64,000 nt of DNA from Bacteroidia bacterium (GCA_009929375.1 SAAO01000009.1:1-64000), one strand, 5' to 3'. Numbered from the stretch's first letter, positions 33,985-43,926 are shown. Made by a program: numbers and translations. Notes: generated by a model not told the origin, from the letters alone.

Positions 33985-36900
33985 TTGAACCTTTCCGACT
34001 TGCAGCAACTTTATGCCCTGCATCCTCAGGTGAAAGCACTTTTGAGGTGGGCGGATTCCGCAGCATCAGACCTGAAAATTTCGGGTTTGAGCGGATCTTC
34101 ATGCGCTTTGGTGACGGCTTCGCTCTTTCGTGAGCGTCCTCAAACGCAGATTCTTTTGATGAACGATGCCGATGAAGCGGCTTATCTCTACAACGATTTA
34201 AAGCAAATGCTGGCGGTGGAAGAGGTGTTTTACTATCCTTCGTCGTTTAAAAAAGCCATTAAACTTAGTCAGTTCGATAGCTCAAACGAAATTCTCCGTA
34301 CCGAAGTACTCAACCGTTTGGCAAATAATGCGGCACCTTGTGTGGTGGTGACTTATCCCGAAGCAATTATGCAAAAGGTTATTTCGGTGCACAGCATGAA
34401 AACCCGCATGCTGAGACTGAAGACCGGTGAGTCACTGTCTATCGATTTTCTGTCGGAAATGTTGCTGGAATATGGATTCGAACGTGTGGATTTTGTGTAC
34501 GAGCCCGGACAGTTTTCGGTGCGCGGTAGCATTGTCGATATTTTTTCGTTTGCATACGAATTGCCTTACCGTTGCGACTTTTTTGGTGATGAAGTGGAAT
34601 CGATACGTGTGTTCGATATTGAAACTCAGCTTTCGAAAGAAAAACGCACCGAAGTGGAAATTATTCCTGACCTGAAAACAGATGTCCATTCAAAAAATGT
34701 ATCGTTTTTCGAGTTTATTCCCAAAAATGCACTACTGACTTTTACCGATGTGGCTTTCTGTCGCGAACGCATCAATCAGCTTTACGACGAAGCGCTGATT
34801 AAGGCCAACACCAGCGATAATCATGTGCCCGATTTGCATCGATCGCGCATTACAGGAAATGAATTTGCACAGCAGGTTTTGGAATTCAGAAAAATTGAAT
34901 GGGGCGAAAAGTCATTTTTTAATGCCAAAGAAGAGCTAACTTTCAATACTTCGCCTCAACCTATTTTTCATAAAAACTTCGATTTGGTAGCCGACAATCT
35001 GAAAAGAGCCATTTTGGGCGGCTACAAAATATATATACTGAGCGACAGTGTGAAGCAAACCGACCGTATTGCTTCCATTTTTACCGATCGTGGCGATAAT
35101 ATTGTTTTTCAGTCGGTAAAAAACACGCTTCACGAAGGTTTTATCGATCACGATTTGTCGCTTTATTGCTACACCGACCATCAGATTTTCGACCGTTTCC
35201 ATAAATATCAACTGCGTACCGATAAAACACGTCAGGGGAAAGTGGTGATGACGCTCAAGGAACTGAACCAGTTTCAGGTGGGTGACTACATGGTGCATGT
35301 GGATCATGGAGTGGGAACTTTTGGCGGACTGGTGCGAACCAATGTAAACGGCAAAATGCAGGAAATGATAAAGCTGACTTACAAGGATAACGATGTGATC
35401 TTTGTCAGTATTCATGCTTTGCACCGCATTTCGAAATATAAAGGCAAGGAAGGTGAAGCGCCGCGCATCAATAAATTAGGCTCGGGCGCATGGGAACGTC
35501 TGAAAGAACGTACCAAAGCTAAAGTCAAGGACATTGCCCGCGAACTGATAAAACTTTATGCACGCCGAAAAGCCGAACAGGGTTTTCAGTATTCACCTGA
35601 CAGTTATTTGCAACAGGAACTGGAAGCTTCGTTTATTTACGAAGATACGCCCGACCAGGTAAAAGCGACTGCCGATGTAAAAAAAGACATGGAATCGGCT
35701 TTGCCAATGGACAGGCTGGTTTGTGGCGATGTGGGATTCGGAAAAACCGAAGTGGCTATGCGAGCCGCTTTCAAAGCAGCTACCGACAGTAAACAGGTGG
35801 CGGTTTTAGTTCCGACTACGGTGCTTGCGTTGCAACATTACAATTCGTTTAAAGACAGATTTAAGGATTTTCCTGTAACTGTGGAATATCTCAGCCGCGC
35901 ACGCACTGCCACGCAAACCAAAGAAGTGCTCGCCCGACTCGAAAAAGGTGAGGTCGATATTTTGATTGGTACGCACAAACTGGTAAGTAAAAGTGTGAAA
36001 TTTAAAGATTTGGGTTTGCTCATAATCGACGAAGAACAAAAATTCGGAGTAACTGTAAAGGAAAAGCTCAAAGAAATGAAAGTAAATGTGGATACGCTCA
36101 CGATGACAGCAACGCCTATTCCGCGTACTTTGCAGTTTTCGCTTATGGGTGCCCGCGATTTGTCGATTATCAATACGCCACCGCCCAACCGTTATCCGGT
36201 GCAAACCGAAATTCATACTTTCGACGAAGATGTGATTCGCGAAGCCATTCAGCTTGAAATGAACCGAAACGGACAGGTGTTTTTTGTCAATAACCGCATT
36301 CAGAATATTTACAATATTGAAGCAATGATCAGGCGTTTGGTGCCCGGTTGTCGTGTAGCAGTGGGTCACGGACAAATGCCACCTGATAAACTCGAGGAAA
36401 TTATTGTGGATTTTATTGATTATGAATATGATGTGTTGGTGGCAACCACTATTATTGAATCTGGAATCGATATCTCAAATGTAAATACGATTATTATAAA
36501 CAGTGCTCACATGTTCGGACTGAGCGATTTGCATCAGCTTCGCGGACGTGTGGGACGCAGCAACCGCAAAGCTTATTGCTATTTGCTGGCTCCTGAACTG
36601 AGTTTGCTCACGCCCGATGCGCGCAGGCGTTTGCAGGCACTCGAAACATTTGCCGAATTGGGTAGCGGTTTTAATATTGCCATGCAGGACCTCGATATTC
36701 GTGGTGCAGGTAATATGCTGGGAGCGGAGCAAAGCGGTTTTATTGCTGATCTTGGTTACGAAACTTATCAGCGAATTTTGAACGAGGCGGTCCATGAATT
36801 GAAGGACGAAGAGTTTTCTGAACTTTATGCAGAAGAAATTGCTCAGGAAAATAGTACGGCCACTTTTGTAAACGACTGCCAGATTGATTCAGACATGGAG

Positions 36901-37326
36901 TTGCTCTTCCCAAACGAATATATCGAAAATGTATCGGAACGTATCAGCCTTTACCGCGAGCTCGACAATATCGACAATGAAGCCGAACTTCGAGAGTTTG
37001 AAGTGCGACTTGAAGACCGTTTTGGTAAAATTCCCGAAAAAGGACTTGAATTGCTGCAAGTGGTTCGTTTGAGGCGTGTTGCAATGCAGTACGGAATTGA
37101 AAAACTGGTTTTGAAAAACGACCGTATGACTGCATTTCTGGTTTCGAATCCGCAATCGGCTTATTATCAGTCGGAACAGTTTGGTAAAATACTCAAATAT
37201 ATGACCATGCATCCCCGCAAGTGTCAGCTCCGCGAACAAAATATGCGCCGCTCGGTGGTTTTCAACGAAGTAAAATCGGTAGAACGGGCAAGAGCCGTAA
37301 TGGAAGAGATTGTAAATATTAAATAG
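33985..37326 (+). CDS. mfd: Transcription-repair coupling factor Mfd
   Basis: A 1113-residue DNA translocase that removes RNA polymerase stalled at lesions and recruits UvrA. The chosen start is TTG 33985, giving MNLSDLQQLYALHPQ, like other Bacteroidota Mfd proteins, and sits just behind a promoter element. Visible parts are a UvrB-like N-terminal module (to about residue 330), the RNA polymerase interaction domain (about 420-490, with QVGDYMVHVDHGVGTFGGL), the translocase with Walker A GDVGFGKTEVA (near 581), DEEQ box IIDEEQKFGV (near 680), TATPIPRTLQF, and QLRGRVGRSNRKAYCYLL. A C-terminal autoinhibitory domain follows. All motifs are intact. Confidence 0.95.
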   Translation: MNLSDLQQLYALHPQVKALLRWADSAASDLKISGLSGSSCALVTASLFRERPQTQILLMNDADEAAYLYNDLKQMLAVEEVFYYPSSFKKAIKLSQFDSSNEILRTEVLNRLANNAAPCVVVTYPEAIMQKVISVHSMKTRMLRLKTGESLSIDFLSEMLLEYGFERVDFVYEPGQFSVRGSIVDIFSFAYELPYRCDFFGDEVESIRVFDIETQLSKEKRTEVEIIPDLKTDVHSKNVSFFEFIPKNALLTFTDVAFCRERINQLYDEALIKANTSDNHVPDLHRSRITGNEFAQQVLEFRKIEWGEKSFFNAKEELTFNTSPQPIFHKNFDLVADNLKRAILGGYKIYILSDSVKQTDRIASIFTDRGDNIVFQSVKNTLHEGFIDHDLSLYCYTDHQIFDRFHKYQLRTDKTRQGKVVMTLKELNQFQVGDYMVHVDHGVGTFGGLVRTNVNGKMQEMIKLTYKDNDVIFVSIHALHRISKYKGKEGEAPRINKLGSGAWERLKERTKAKVKDIARELIKLYARRKAEQGFQYSPDSYLQQELEASFIYEDTPDQVKATADVKKDMESALPMDRLVCGDVGFGKTEVAMRAAFKAATDSKQVAVLVPTTVLALQHYNSFKDRFKDFPVTVEYLSRARTATQTKEVLARLEKGEVDILIGTHKLVSKSVKFKDLGLLIIDEEQKFGVTVKEKLKEMKVNVDTLTMTATPIPRTLQFSLMGARDLSIINTPPPNRYPVQTEIHTFDEDVIREAIQLEMNRNGQVFFVNNRIQNIYNIEAMIRRLVPGCRVAVGHGQMPPDKLEEIIVDFIDYEYDVLVATTIIESGIDISNVNTIIINSAHMFGLSDLHQLRGRVGRSNRKAYCYLLAPELSLLTPDARRRLQALETFAELGSGFNIAMQDLDIRGAGNMLGAEQSGFIADLGYETYQRILNEAVHELKDEEFSELYAEEIAQENSTATFVNDCQIDSDMELLFPNEYIENVSERISLYRELDNIDNEAELREFEVRLEDRFGKIPEKGLELLQVVRLRRVAMQYGIEKLVLKNDRMTAFLVSNPQSAYYQSEQFGKILKYMTMHPRKCQLREQNMRRSVVFNEVKSVERARAVMEEIVNIK

Positions 37327-37383
37327 CCGGAGGAATTACAACAAAAACTAACAACTTGTATTTACAAGAACCTTTTATAAAAT

Positions 37384-37430
37384 AAATTCAGCTTTGCAAC
37401 CAAATGGACTGCAAAGCTGAATTTGTTTTT
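37384..37430. terminator. Bidirectional terminator between mfd and ndh
   Basis: AAATTCAGCTTTGCA (37384-37398) pairs perfectly with TGCAAAGCTGAATTT (37410-37424), followed by T residues on the plus side. Confidence 0.9.
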
Positions 37431-37447
37431 ATGTTAATTTTGGACTG

Positions 37448-38752
37448 TTATTGCATTTCTTTTTTCGGGTCAATAATTTCTTCTTTTTTGTAATTTATCT
37501 GAGTGATAAGTCGGAGTGAAGTGTCTTTTGTAAAGTAGCTCCAGCCCCAGTTAAAGAAAATAACGAGTTTGTTGCGCACACTCAGAATAAGCATCAGATG
37601 CAAAAACATCCAAACATACCATGCCAGCAGGCCTTTGAATTTGACGAACGGAAATTCCACCACTGCTTTGTGTTTGCTTATGGTAGCCATCATTCCGAGA
37701 TCTTTGTATTCGTATTCTTTTATTTTGTCGCTTTGGTTTTTCAAAATGCGCAAAATGTTTCTTCCCAGATTTTTTCCCTGATTAATAGCTACGTTTGCAA
37801 CCTGCGGATGTCCGTTTGGGTAATTTGGTGTTTCCATATACGCCACATCGCCCAAAGCATATATATTATCAAAATTCTTCAGACGACTGAATCTGTCCAC
37901 AATATATCTGTTTCGTACAATATCTTCCTGATTTATACCTTCAATAATATTTCCGGTAACACCGGCAGCCCAGATTACATTTTTTGTGGGAATCTGTTCT
38001 CCATTGCTGAGTGTGGCAATTTCGCCATCGTACGAACTCAGTACAATCTCGGTTTTTACAATTACCCCAAGATCTTCAAGATATTTTTGCGAACTGATTT
38101 TCGACGATTCGCTCATATTGTTGAGCGTATGTTTGCTGCCTTCGATTAAATAAATATTGAACTTCGAAAAATCAATATTGTGATAATCTTTTGGCAATAC
38201 ACTTCTTTTTAACTCGGCAAATGCGCCCGAAAGCTCAACTCCGGTTGGACCACCACCCACAATGATAATATTCATCCATGCCTGTTTGTCTTCGGGGCGG
38301 GCGAAAATTTCTTTTTCGAAACTGAAAAGAATTTTATTCCTGATTTCAATGGCTTCCTGAGTCGTTTTCATCGAAAATGCATTTGCCTGCATTTCGTTAT
38401 TTCCGAAGAAGTTTGTTTTGCAGCCTGTGGCAATCACCAAATGGTCGTACCATATTGTGCGGTCGTACGAAGTCATTAGTTTGTTTTCATCAGGCATTAT
38501 TTTTACAATGTCGGCCATTCGGAAATCGATATTTTTACTTTTCTGAAAAATTTTTCTGAAGGGGAATGAGATACTGGATGGTTCAAGACGCCCGCTTGCT
38601 ACCTGATAAAACAGAGGTTGAAACTGGTGGTGATTTTGCTTATCGACCAACACTACATTTACTCCCGAATTTCTTAAGGTTTTGGCTAACTGTAAACCTC
38701 CAAAACCACCACCTATGATCACAATCCGATCACCTTTTTTAATACCTTTCAT
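37448..38752 (-). CDS. ndh: Type II NADH dehydrogenase
   Basis: A 434-residue single-subunit flavoprotein that oxidises NADH and reduces quinone without pumping ions. The FAD loop is GGGFGGLQLAKTL near the N-terminus, the NADH loop GGGPTGVELSGAF in the middle, and a second FAD contact is IYALGDVAY. The C-terminal part (FKGLLAWYVWMFLHLMLILS) is hydrophobic and anchors it to the membrane. Together with the nqr operon it gives the cell a coupled and an uncoupled route from NADH to quinone. It stands alone between two terminators. Confidence 0.92.
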   Translation of the reverse strand: MKGIKKGDRIVIIGGGFGGLQLAKTLRNSGVNVVLVDKQNHHQFQPLFYQVASGRLEPSSISFPFRKIFQKSKNIDFRMADIVKIMPDENKLMTSYDRTIWYDHLVIATGCKTNFFGNNEMQANAFSMKTTQEAIEIRNKILFSFEKEIFARPEDKQAWMNIIIVGGGPTGVELSGAFAELKRSVLPKDYHNIDFSKFNIYLIEGSKHTLNNMSESSKISSQKYLEDLGVIVKTEIVLSSYDGEIATLSNGEQIPTKNVIWAAGVTGNIIEGINQEDIVRNRYIVDRFSRLKNFDNIYALGDVAYMETPNYPNGHPQVANVAINQGKNLGRNILRILKNQSDKIKEYEYKDLGMMATISKHKAVVEFPFVKFKGLLAWYVWMFLHLMLILSVRNKLVIFFNWGWSYFTKDTSLRLITQINYKKEEIIDPKKEMQ

Positions 38753-38954
38753 TGCTATACCTTTAAATTTTCAATAAATAAGAATGATTTAATACAATCA
38801 CTATTGTCATTCTTATTTCAGGTAGAACAATGAATTTGTACGAAAGTTGATTAATAAAGGAAATTTTTCCGTAATTAAATGAGATTTCTTTGTATGTGTT
38901 TGTAAATAAAGGATTTTAAGTTCTTTATGGATGTGCATTTTTAGTATAATATTA
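38753..38954. other. Intergenic region upstream of ndh
   Basis: No gene is visible. The region is AT-rich and would hold the ndh promoter on the minus strand, but I see no clear consensus. Confidence 0.3.
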
Positions 38955-39000
38955 AAAGCCATATCATTGCAATAGTTCTTTTTTGCAATGATATGGCTTT
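38955..39000 (-). terminator. Terminator of the DUF4469-like gene
   Basis: A perfect 18-base stem joins 38955-38972 (AAAGCCATATCATTGCAA) with 38983-39000. On the minus strand it lies 21 bases after the stop codon at 39022. Confidence 0.88.
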
Positions 39001-39021
39001 CCTGATTATATATTTTGTTTT

Positions 39022-39579
39022 TCAGATCATCAGTTTTTTTTCAAAAACCGTAGTTCTGCAATGTTTCAACTCCTTTTGTGAACCATTGTATGTTGTGCTT
39101 ATTTTGAGTTCGTATTCGCCCTTTTCCATGTTTTCGGGCACAAAAATGAGCAGCATTGTCGGAGTGTTGAGTACAATATCTGTTCGGGGAATTTTAAATA
39201 CTTTTCCGCTTGTACAATGCGTGAAATAAATTCCGCCATCGTCTTTTTTCGAACAAATACTAATACAGTTGCCTTTGATTTGAAGATTTCTTCCCGGTGT
39301 TATTTTGCCATCTGTGCGACAGGTGCTGGTGTCGAGTATGCTTTCAATCGAAGGCAATTCGGTTATTGTATTGTCATTCTTGTTTTCAGACTTTGAAAGT
39401 TTTTTCCCGAAACGGCCAAAAATCTGAAACGATTTCGGACTGTAATTGTAACCGGGGATGTATAAATCGGTTGATAAGCCCGAAAATGTTATGATTGTAT
39501 TCGAAACATTGTGCATATCCATACCGTAAGTTTGCAATAGTAGTTGGTTCTCAAAACCGGTTTCTGAATTTGATTTCAT
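39022..39579 (-). CDS. Protein with a probable DUF4469-type C-terminal domain
   Basis: A 185-residue protein. The last ~95 residues (ITPGRNLQIKGNCISI, GGIYFTH, MLLIFVPENMEKGEYELKIS, FEKKLM) resemble the C-terminal DUF4469 domain found in Bacteroidota behind an HU/IHF-like DNA-binding domain. Here the first ~85 residues do not look like HU, so the protein may be a variant that lost or replaced it. There is no signal peptide. It stands alone between the terminator and a 430-base spacer. The family call is from recall and moderate; the function is unknown. Confidence 0.5.
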   Translation of the reverse strand: MKSNSETGFENQLLLQTYGMDMHNVSNTIITFSGLSTDLYIPGYNYSPKSFQIFGRFGKKLSKSENKNDNTITELPSIESILDTSTCRTDGKITPGRNLQIKGNCISICSKKDDGGIYFTHCTSGKVFKIPRTDIVLNTPTMLLIFVPENMEKGEYELKISTTYNGSQKELKHCRTTVFEKKLMI

Positions 39580-40011
39580 AACTTAGAAATGTTAGTGAAT
39601 GCTGTGATAGAAATATAAAATGGTTTTTCTCTTGTTTCAAAATTACTTAATACATACAAGATGCAATCATCCGGAGCCTGAAAAAATTAAGACAAGCCTT
39701 TTCTGTAAAATTCATTATTTGAGTGTTTTATGTTGTTTTTGAGCTTCAAAAATTAAGACAGCCCCCTGAAACGTTTATCCGAAAGGGCGTTTTAGCTATG
39801 TTTGCGCTCATAAATTCTGCGGAAATGATAAATCGGTATCCTTTATTTTAGTGTAAAGTGAAAGTGTTTGTTTTTTGCTACATGATGTTGCAACCAGGTT
39901 TAAATATCGGTTTTATTTCACTACTTTTGCAGCGCAAATCGAAACATGAAATGCTGTTTTTCTGACAATATATTACAATGAGGGAAACAGCCGAAAATTA
40001 TACACGATCAT
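39580..40011. other. Divergent intergenic region
   Basis: No gene is seen. Near-copies of an AAAAATTAAGACA motif occur at about 39684 and 39750, the second running into GCCCCCTGAAACG, which resembles part of the GC-rich repeat in the carAB linker. The promoter of the aminotransferase gene lies at 39922-39929. Confidence 0.4.
39922..39929 (+). promoter_or_regulatory. -7 promoter element of the aminotransferase gene
   Basis: TACTTTTG matches TAnnTTTG and lies 83 bases before the start codon at 40012. No clear -33 box is seen. Confidence 0.5.
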
Positions 40012-41208
40012 ATGCCACAAACATCACAGCGCGGTCAGGCAATGCCCGAATCGCCCATTCGAAAATTAGTGCCGCTTTCCGACAAAGCCAAAGCACGCGG
40101 AATCAAAGTTTACCATTTGAATATCGGTCAGCCCGACCTGAAGACGCCCGAAATAGCGCTCGATGCGATCCGCAAAATAGATCGTACCGTGCTTGAATAC
40201 AGTCCGAGCGATGGTATTCGTAGCCTGAAGACCAAACTTGCGGCCTATTATCATACATTTAATATTGATGTCACCGAAGAGGATATTCTGATCACTACCG
40301 GTGGTTCCGAAGCTGTGAACTTCGCCTTTATGAGCTGTCTCGATCCGGGCGATGAAATTATTGTGCCTGAGCCTGCTTATGCCAATTATACTGCGTTTGC
40401 CATTGCAGCGGGTGCTGTGGTGCGACCTGTCGTTTCGTCGATCGAAGAAGGTTTTGCTTTGCCGCATGTAGATAGATTTGAGGAACTTATTACTCCAAAA
40501 ACCAAGGGAATTCTGATTTGCAACCCCAACAATCCAACCGGATATTTATATACGCGCAGCGAAATGAATAAAATCCGCGATCTGGTAAAAAAATACGATT
40601 TGTATTTGTTTTCCGACGAAGTGTATCGCGAATTTTGCTATACAGGTGCTCCTTATATTTCAGCTTTCCATTTGGATGGCATTGAAGAAAATGTGGTTTT
40701 GATCGATTCTGTGTCAAAACGTTACAGCATGACCGGTGTGCGCATTGGTGCAATTGTGACTAAAAATAAGGAAGTACGCAAAAATGTGATGAAGTTTTGT
40801 CAGGCACGTTTGAGTCCGCCGCTTTTGGGCCAGATTGCTTCTGAAGCCGCCATGAGCACTTCTACTGAGTATATGCTCGAAATGTACAACGAATATGTGG
40901 AGCGTCGTAAGTTCCTGATCGACGGTCTGAACCGCATTCCCGGAGTGTATTCTCCCATTCCAATGGGCGCATTTTACACTGTAGCACGTTTGCCCATCGA
41001 CGATGCCGACCGTTTTTGTGCATGGTTGCTTTCCGATTTCGAATACGAAGGTCATACAGTGATGATGGCGCCTGCTTCGGGATTTTATACCCAGGAAGGT
41101 TATGGTAAAGATGAAGTGCGTATTGCTTATGTGCTTGAAAAGGAGGCTTTGAAGCATGCACTTGTAGTACTTGCCAAAGCCCTTGAGGTGTATCCGGGAA
41201 GAAAATGA
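40012..41208 (+). CDS. Class I/II pyridoxal-phosphate aminotransferase
   Basis: A 398-residue fold-type I aminotransferase of the aspartate aminotransferase family. Visible features are NIGQPDLKTPE, GGSEAVNFAF for phosphate contacts, ICNPNNPTGYLYT, the SDEVYREF aspartate-tyrosine pair, and the Schiff-base lysine in SVSKRYSMTG. The second-domain arginine that binds the substrate carboxylate is in DEVRIAYV. An aspartate or related amino acid is the likely donor, but specificity cannot be fixed. ATG 40012 gives MPQTSQRGQAMPESPIRKL, the usual family start. No partner gene is adjacent on the upstream side; a LolC/E-like gene follows 151 bases later. Confidence 0.88.
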   Translation: MPQTSQRGQAMPESPIRKLVPLSDKAKARGIKVYHLNIGQPDLKTPEIALDAIRKIDRTVLEYSPSDGIRSLKTKLAAYYHTFNIDVTEEDILITTGGSEAVNFAFMSCLDPGDEIIVPEPAYANYTAFAIAAGAVVRPVVSSIEEGFALPHVDRFEELITPKTKGILICNPNNPTGYLYTRSEMNKIRDLVKKYDLYLFSDEVYREFCYTGAPYISAFHLDGIEENVVLIDSVSKRYSMTGVRIGAIVTKNKEVRKNVMKFCQARLSPPLLGQIASEAAMSTSTEYMLEMYNEYVERRKFLIDGLNRIPGVYSPIPMGAFYTVARLPIDDADRFCAWLLSDFEYEGHTVMMAPASGFYTQEGYGKDEVRIAYVLEKEALKHALVVLAKALEVYPGRK

Positions 41209-41356
41209 TGTGATGATGTGGTAATGTGATGATGTGATGATGTGCTGATGTGATAATGTGTTGATTTGGAGATTTGAAGCTTCAGTGTTTGTAAAGCATC
41301 CCTAAATTCTCACTCAATTCAAAACACAAAACACGAAACGCGAAACGCGAAACAAC
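41209..41356. repeat. Degenerate TGATGTGA and GAAACGC repeats
   Basis: Directly after the aminotransferase stop lies a run of TGATGTGATGATGTGGTAAT-like units (about 41206-41275), then AACACGAAACGCGAAACGCG-type repeats (41322-41350). The first is low-complexity; the second belongs to the GAAAC-type family found at several sites here. The next start codon follows at 41360. Confidence 0.7.
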
Positions 41357-41359
41357 CCA

Positions 41360-42607
41360 ATGTCAATAGAATATTTTATAGCCAAACGTATTCATTTCAG
41401 GCAGGATAAAAAGAATGTATCCCGCCCTGCTGTGCGTATAGCTACTATTGCTATTGCATTGGGAATGGCTGTAATGTTGATTTCGCTGGCTGTGGTTGTT
41501 GGTTTTAAATCTGAGGTGCGGAACAAAGCCATTGGTTTTGGTGGTCATATTCAGATTAGCAGTGTAGAAAGCGTGGGAAACTACGAAATGCAACCCATTG
41601 AGCCATCGGATGCTTTTCTGAAAAAAATAAGTGCATTGCCGGATGTGAAATCGCTTCAACGTTTTGTGACCAAGCCGGGCATTATCAAAACCGACGAAGA
41701 TTTTCAGGGTATTTTGCTTAAAGGAATTGCGGCAGGGGCTAATAATGACTTTTTTCGTTCGCATTTGGTGGAAGGCGAAATTCCGGCTTTCGAAGCTGAT
41801 ACACTTACAAATGGCGTGTTGATTTCGTCGTATCTGGCAGCAAAGCTAAAACTCGGAACAGGGGACAGTTTTTTTAGCTACACCTATACTTCGAATGAGC
41901 AAATGCGTGCACGCAAATTCCGCATTCAGGGTATTTACAATACCAGTTTTGTGGAATACGATAAAATGTTCATCCTGGCCGATATTCGTCACTTACAACA
42001 ACTTAATGGTTGGGAAAATTCGCAGGTAAGTGGTGTGGAGATACAATTGACGGATTTCGACAGTCTCGAACCTTTGTCTGATCTGATATATCACTTGGTA
42101 ATGCAGGAAAATACCGACAGCGACAAGCGTTATTATGCGCAAACCATTCGCGATCTGAATCCGCAAATATTTGGCTGGCTCGATCTTATTGATATGAATG
42201 TGTGGGTGATATTGCTGCTTATGCTGGCTGTGGCGGGTTTCAATATGATTTCGGGTTTGTTGATTCTGATTCTGGAGCGTACAAATATGATTGGCATTCT
42301 GAAATCGCTCGGAGCTACCAACTGGTCGGTGCGTAAAATTTTTCTGTATCATTCGGTTTTTCTGATTGCACGTGGCATGTTTTGGGGAAATCTGATCGGT
42401 TTGGCTTTTTGTATTATACAATATTATACGCATCTTATTCCGCTCGATCCCGAATCGTATTATGTGGCTTATGTGCCGGTGGTTATTAACTGGCTGCATG
42501 TTGTGTTGCTCAATGTGGGTACTTTTGTTTTGTCGGTTTTAATGATGGTAGGTCCCTCGTATCTTATTACCAAAATCTCGCCTGCGAAAATTATTCGCTA
42601 CGAATAG
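41360..42607 (+). CDS. LolC/LolE-like ABC transporter permease (FtsX family)
   Basis: A 415-residue inner-membrane protein with the layout of lipoprotein-releasing permeases: one N-terminal transmembrane segment (IATIAIALGMAVMLISLAVV), a large periplasmic domain of about 210 residues, and three C-terminal segments (VWVILLLMLAVAGFNMISGL, the segment after SLGATNWSVRKIF, and VVLLNVGTFVLSVLMMVGP). RTNMIGILKSLGAT is the conserved FtsX loop. LolCDE proteins extract lipoproteins from the inner membrane for transport to the outer membrane. No ATPase gene is adjacent, so its LolD partner must be elsewhere or it may serve another MacB-like system. Confidence 0.82.
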   Translation: MSIEYFIAKRIHFRQDKKNVSRPAVRIATIAIALGMAVMLISLAVVVGFKSEVRNKAIGFGGHIQISSVESVGNYEMQPIEPSDAFLKKISALPDVKSLQRFVTKPGIIKTDEDFQGILLKGIAAGANNDFFRSHLVEGEIPAFEADTLTNGVLISSYLAAKLKLGTGDSFFSYTYTSNEQMRARKFRIQGIYNTSFVEYDKMFILADIRHLQQLNGWENSQVSGVEIQLTDFDSLEPLSDLIYHLVMQENTDSDKRYYAQTIRDLNPQIFGWLDLIDMNVWVILLLMLAVAGFNMISGLLILILERTNMIGILKSLGATNWSVRKIFLYHSVFLIARGMFWGNLIGLAFCIIQYYTHLIPLDPESYYVAYVPVVINWLHVVLLNVGTFVLSVLMMVGPSYLITKISPAKIIRYE

Positions 42608-42772
42608 TTTTCTTCTTCATAAAATAATTTTTCATCAATTTTCTTGTTTATATCGTAAGGATTCAAGGTTTCTATTTTCATATTTTTGATATAAGTCAGT
42701 ATTTGGCAGTGTCAATTTCTTTTTTGAAATTTGTAGTCCGTTTTTCATTTGTACATTTAAAAACAAACAGTT
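42608..42772. other. Short intergenic region without features
   Basis: AT-rich spacer before the lipoprotein gene. I see no terminator or clear promoter. Confidence 0.3.
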
Positions 42773-43699
42773 ATGAGAATTAATAAGATTGTTTTGGGTT
42801 ATTTGTTGATAATCAGTTTTGTAGTATCAGCTTGTCACCGCTCGGGCGACGATAATCAGTCGCAAAGCGATTCCACAATCTATGTGCGTGATTCGCTCAT
42901 ATTGCAAACCGAGCATCCAATGTTGATTGATTTTCGAATGTTTGTACACGATCTCGACAGTACGGATATGAATTCGGCAGCGCTTGCTGTGGATCATTTT
43001 CATAAGTTTTTCGAAGGGCAGCGACCCGGTCTGTGCGATTCTGCTTTTGTGGTTTTGCAGCAGTTGCTCGATACTATCGAAACCAACCTGAACGAGAAAC
43101 TTTACGAGGATAGTACCGATTATTCGCCACTGATGAACGGCGAAAATGTGAGTCCGAAGTTGAGTCGTTATCGTAATAATTTACTCAAAAGCGGTTTCAA
43201 AATGTCGTTTACCGAAGGTATGCCCTACATTGAACAGGACAGAGAGTTTGTGTTGCTGCAACTTTCCGATATGTTTACCGAACCGATGAAAGCTTATCTT
43301 GCACAAATTGAGCTCGAAAATCGCGAGGGATTTGCACAGGATGCCTTTATTACCATTGAACCTGAAAAATACATTGAGCGGCTTGTGTGGTACGAAAAAT
43401 TTATGGCTGCCAATAAAACCTTTGTTTTCCTGGATAATTGCAAAAACTATCGCAAGGCATATCTCACTTATCTGCTTTCGGGCATGGACAATTCGCCGCT
43501 TTACGATGATGTGGATCACCTGCAACTGGCTGAATATTATGCAAAAGCTTATACTTATTTGCTGAAAAAATATCCCGACAGCGAAACAGCCGGTCTGGTG
43601 CGCCCGTATTACGATGCTATTCGTAAAAAACAGAAAAGTGAAGTGAATGCCCTGTATAAAAAATACGTAGTGGGAGGTCATGTTTATAATTTCCAATAA
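42773..43699 (+). CDS. Lipoprotein of unknown function
   Basis: A 308-residue protein with a lipoprotein signal peptide (MRINKIVLGYLLIISFVVSA then Cys21). The mature part is mainly helical and acidic, with no repeated modules that I recognise (HDLDSTDMNSAALAVDHFHK, LDTIETNLNEKLYEDST, YAKAYTYLLKKYPDSETAGL). The last region resembles a TPR-like helix pair. It lies 165 bases after the LolC/E-like gene on the same strand. It would be carried to the outer membrane or remain on the inner membrane; I cannot assign a role. Confidence 0.65.
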   Translation: MRINKIVLGYLLIISFVVSACHRSGDDNQSQSDSTIYVRDSLILQTEHPMLIDFRMFVHDLDSTDMNSAALAVDHFHKFFEGQRPGLCDSAFVVLQQLLDTIETNLNEKLYEDSTDYSPLMNGENVSPKLSRYRNNLLKSGFKMSFTEGMPYIEQDREFVLLQLSDMFTEPMKAYLAQIELENREGFAQDAFITIEPEKYIERLVWYEKFMAANKTFVFLDNCKNYRKAYLTYLLSGMDNSPLYDDVDHLQLAEYYAKAYTYLLKKYPDSETAGLVRPYYDAIRKKQKSEVNALYKKYVVGGHVYNFQ

Positions 43700-43926
43700 A
43701 TCAGTATTGAATTTCATAGGTTGATAACTATCTTTGTAAAAAAACTAAGGCAGCATTCTGAAACATGGATGTTGTTCTGTTTGTGAAATTTCGGACAGAC
43801 ACAAGTCTGTTATTTGAAATTGATACTATAACATCTTGATTCAAAGAGCATATTGTTGATTGAACCCGGATTCTGTAATGTCAGTGATTTGATTTCAGAA
43901 TTATTAATCAATAAAAATATAATGCA
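43700..43926. other. Intergenic region before the methyltransferase gene
   Basis: No reading frame is seen in this 227-base stretch. It is AT-rich and has no evident terminator or promoter match. Confidence 0.3.

Noticed and set aside
35806-36375. Minus-strand frame of 189 codons opposite mfd
   Set aside because: Antisense shadow of the conserved translocase region of mfd.
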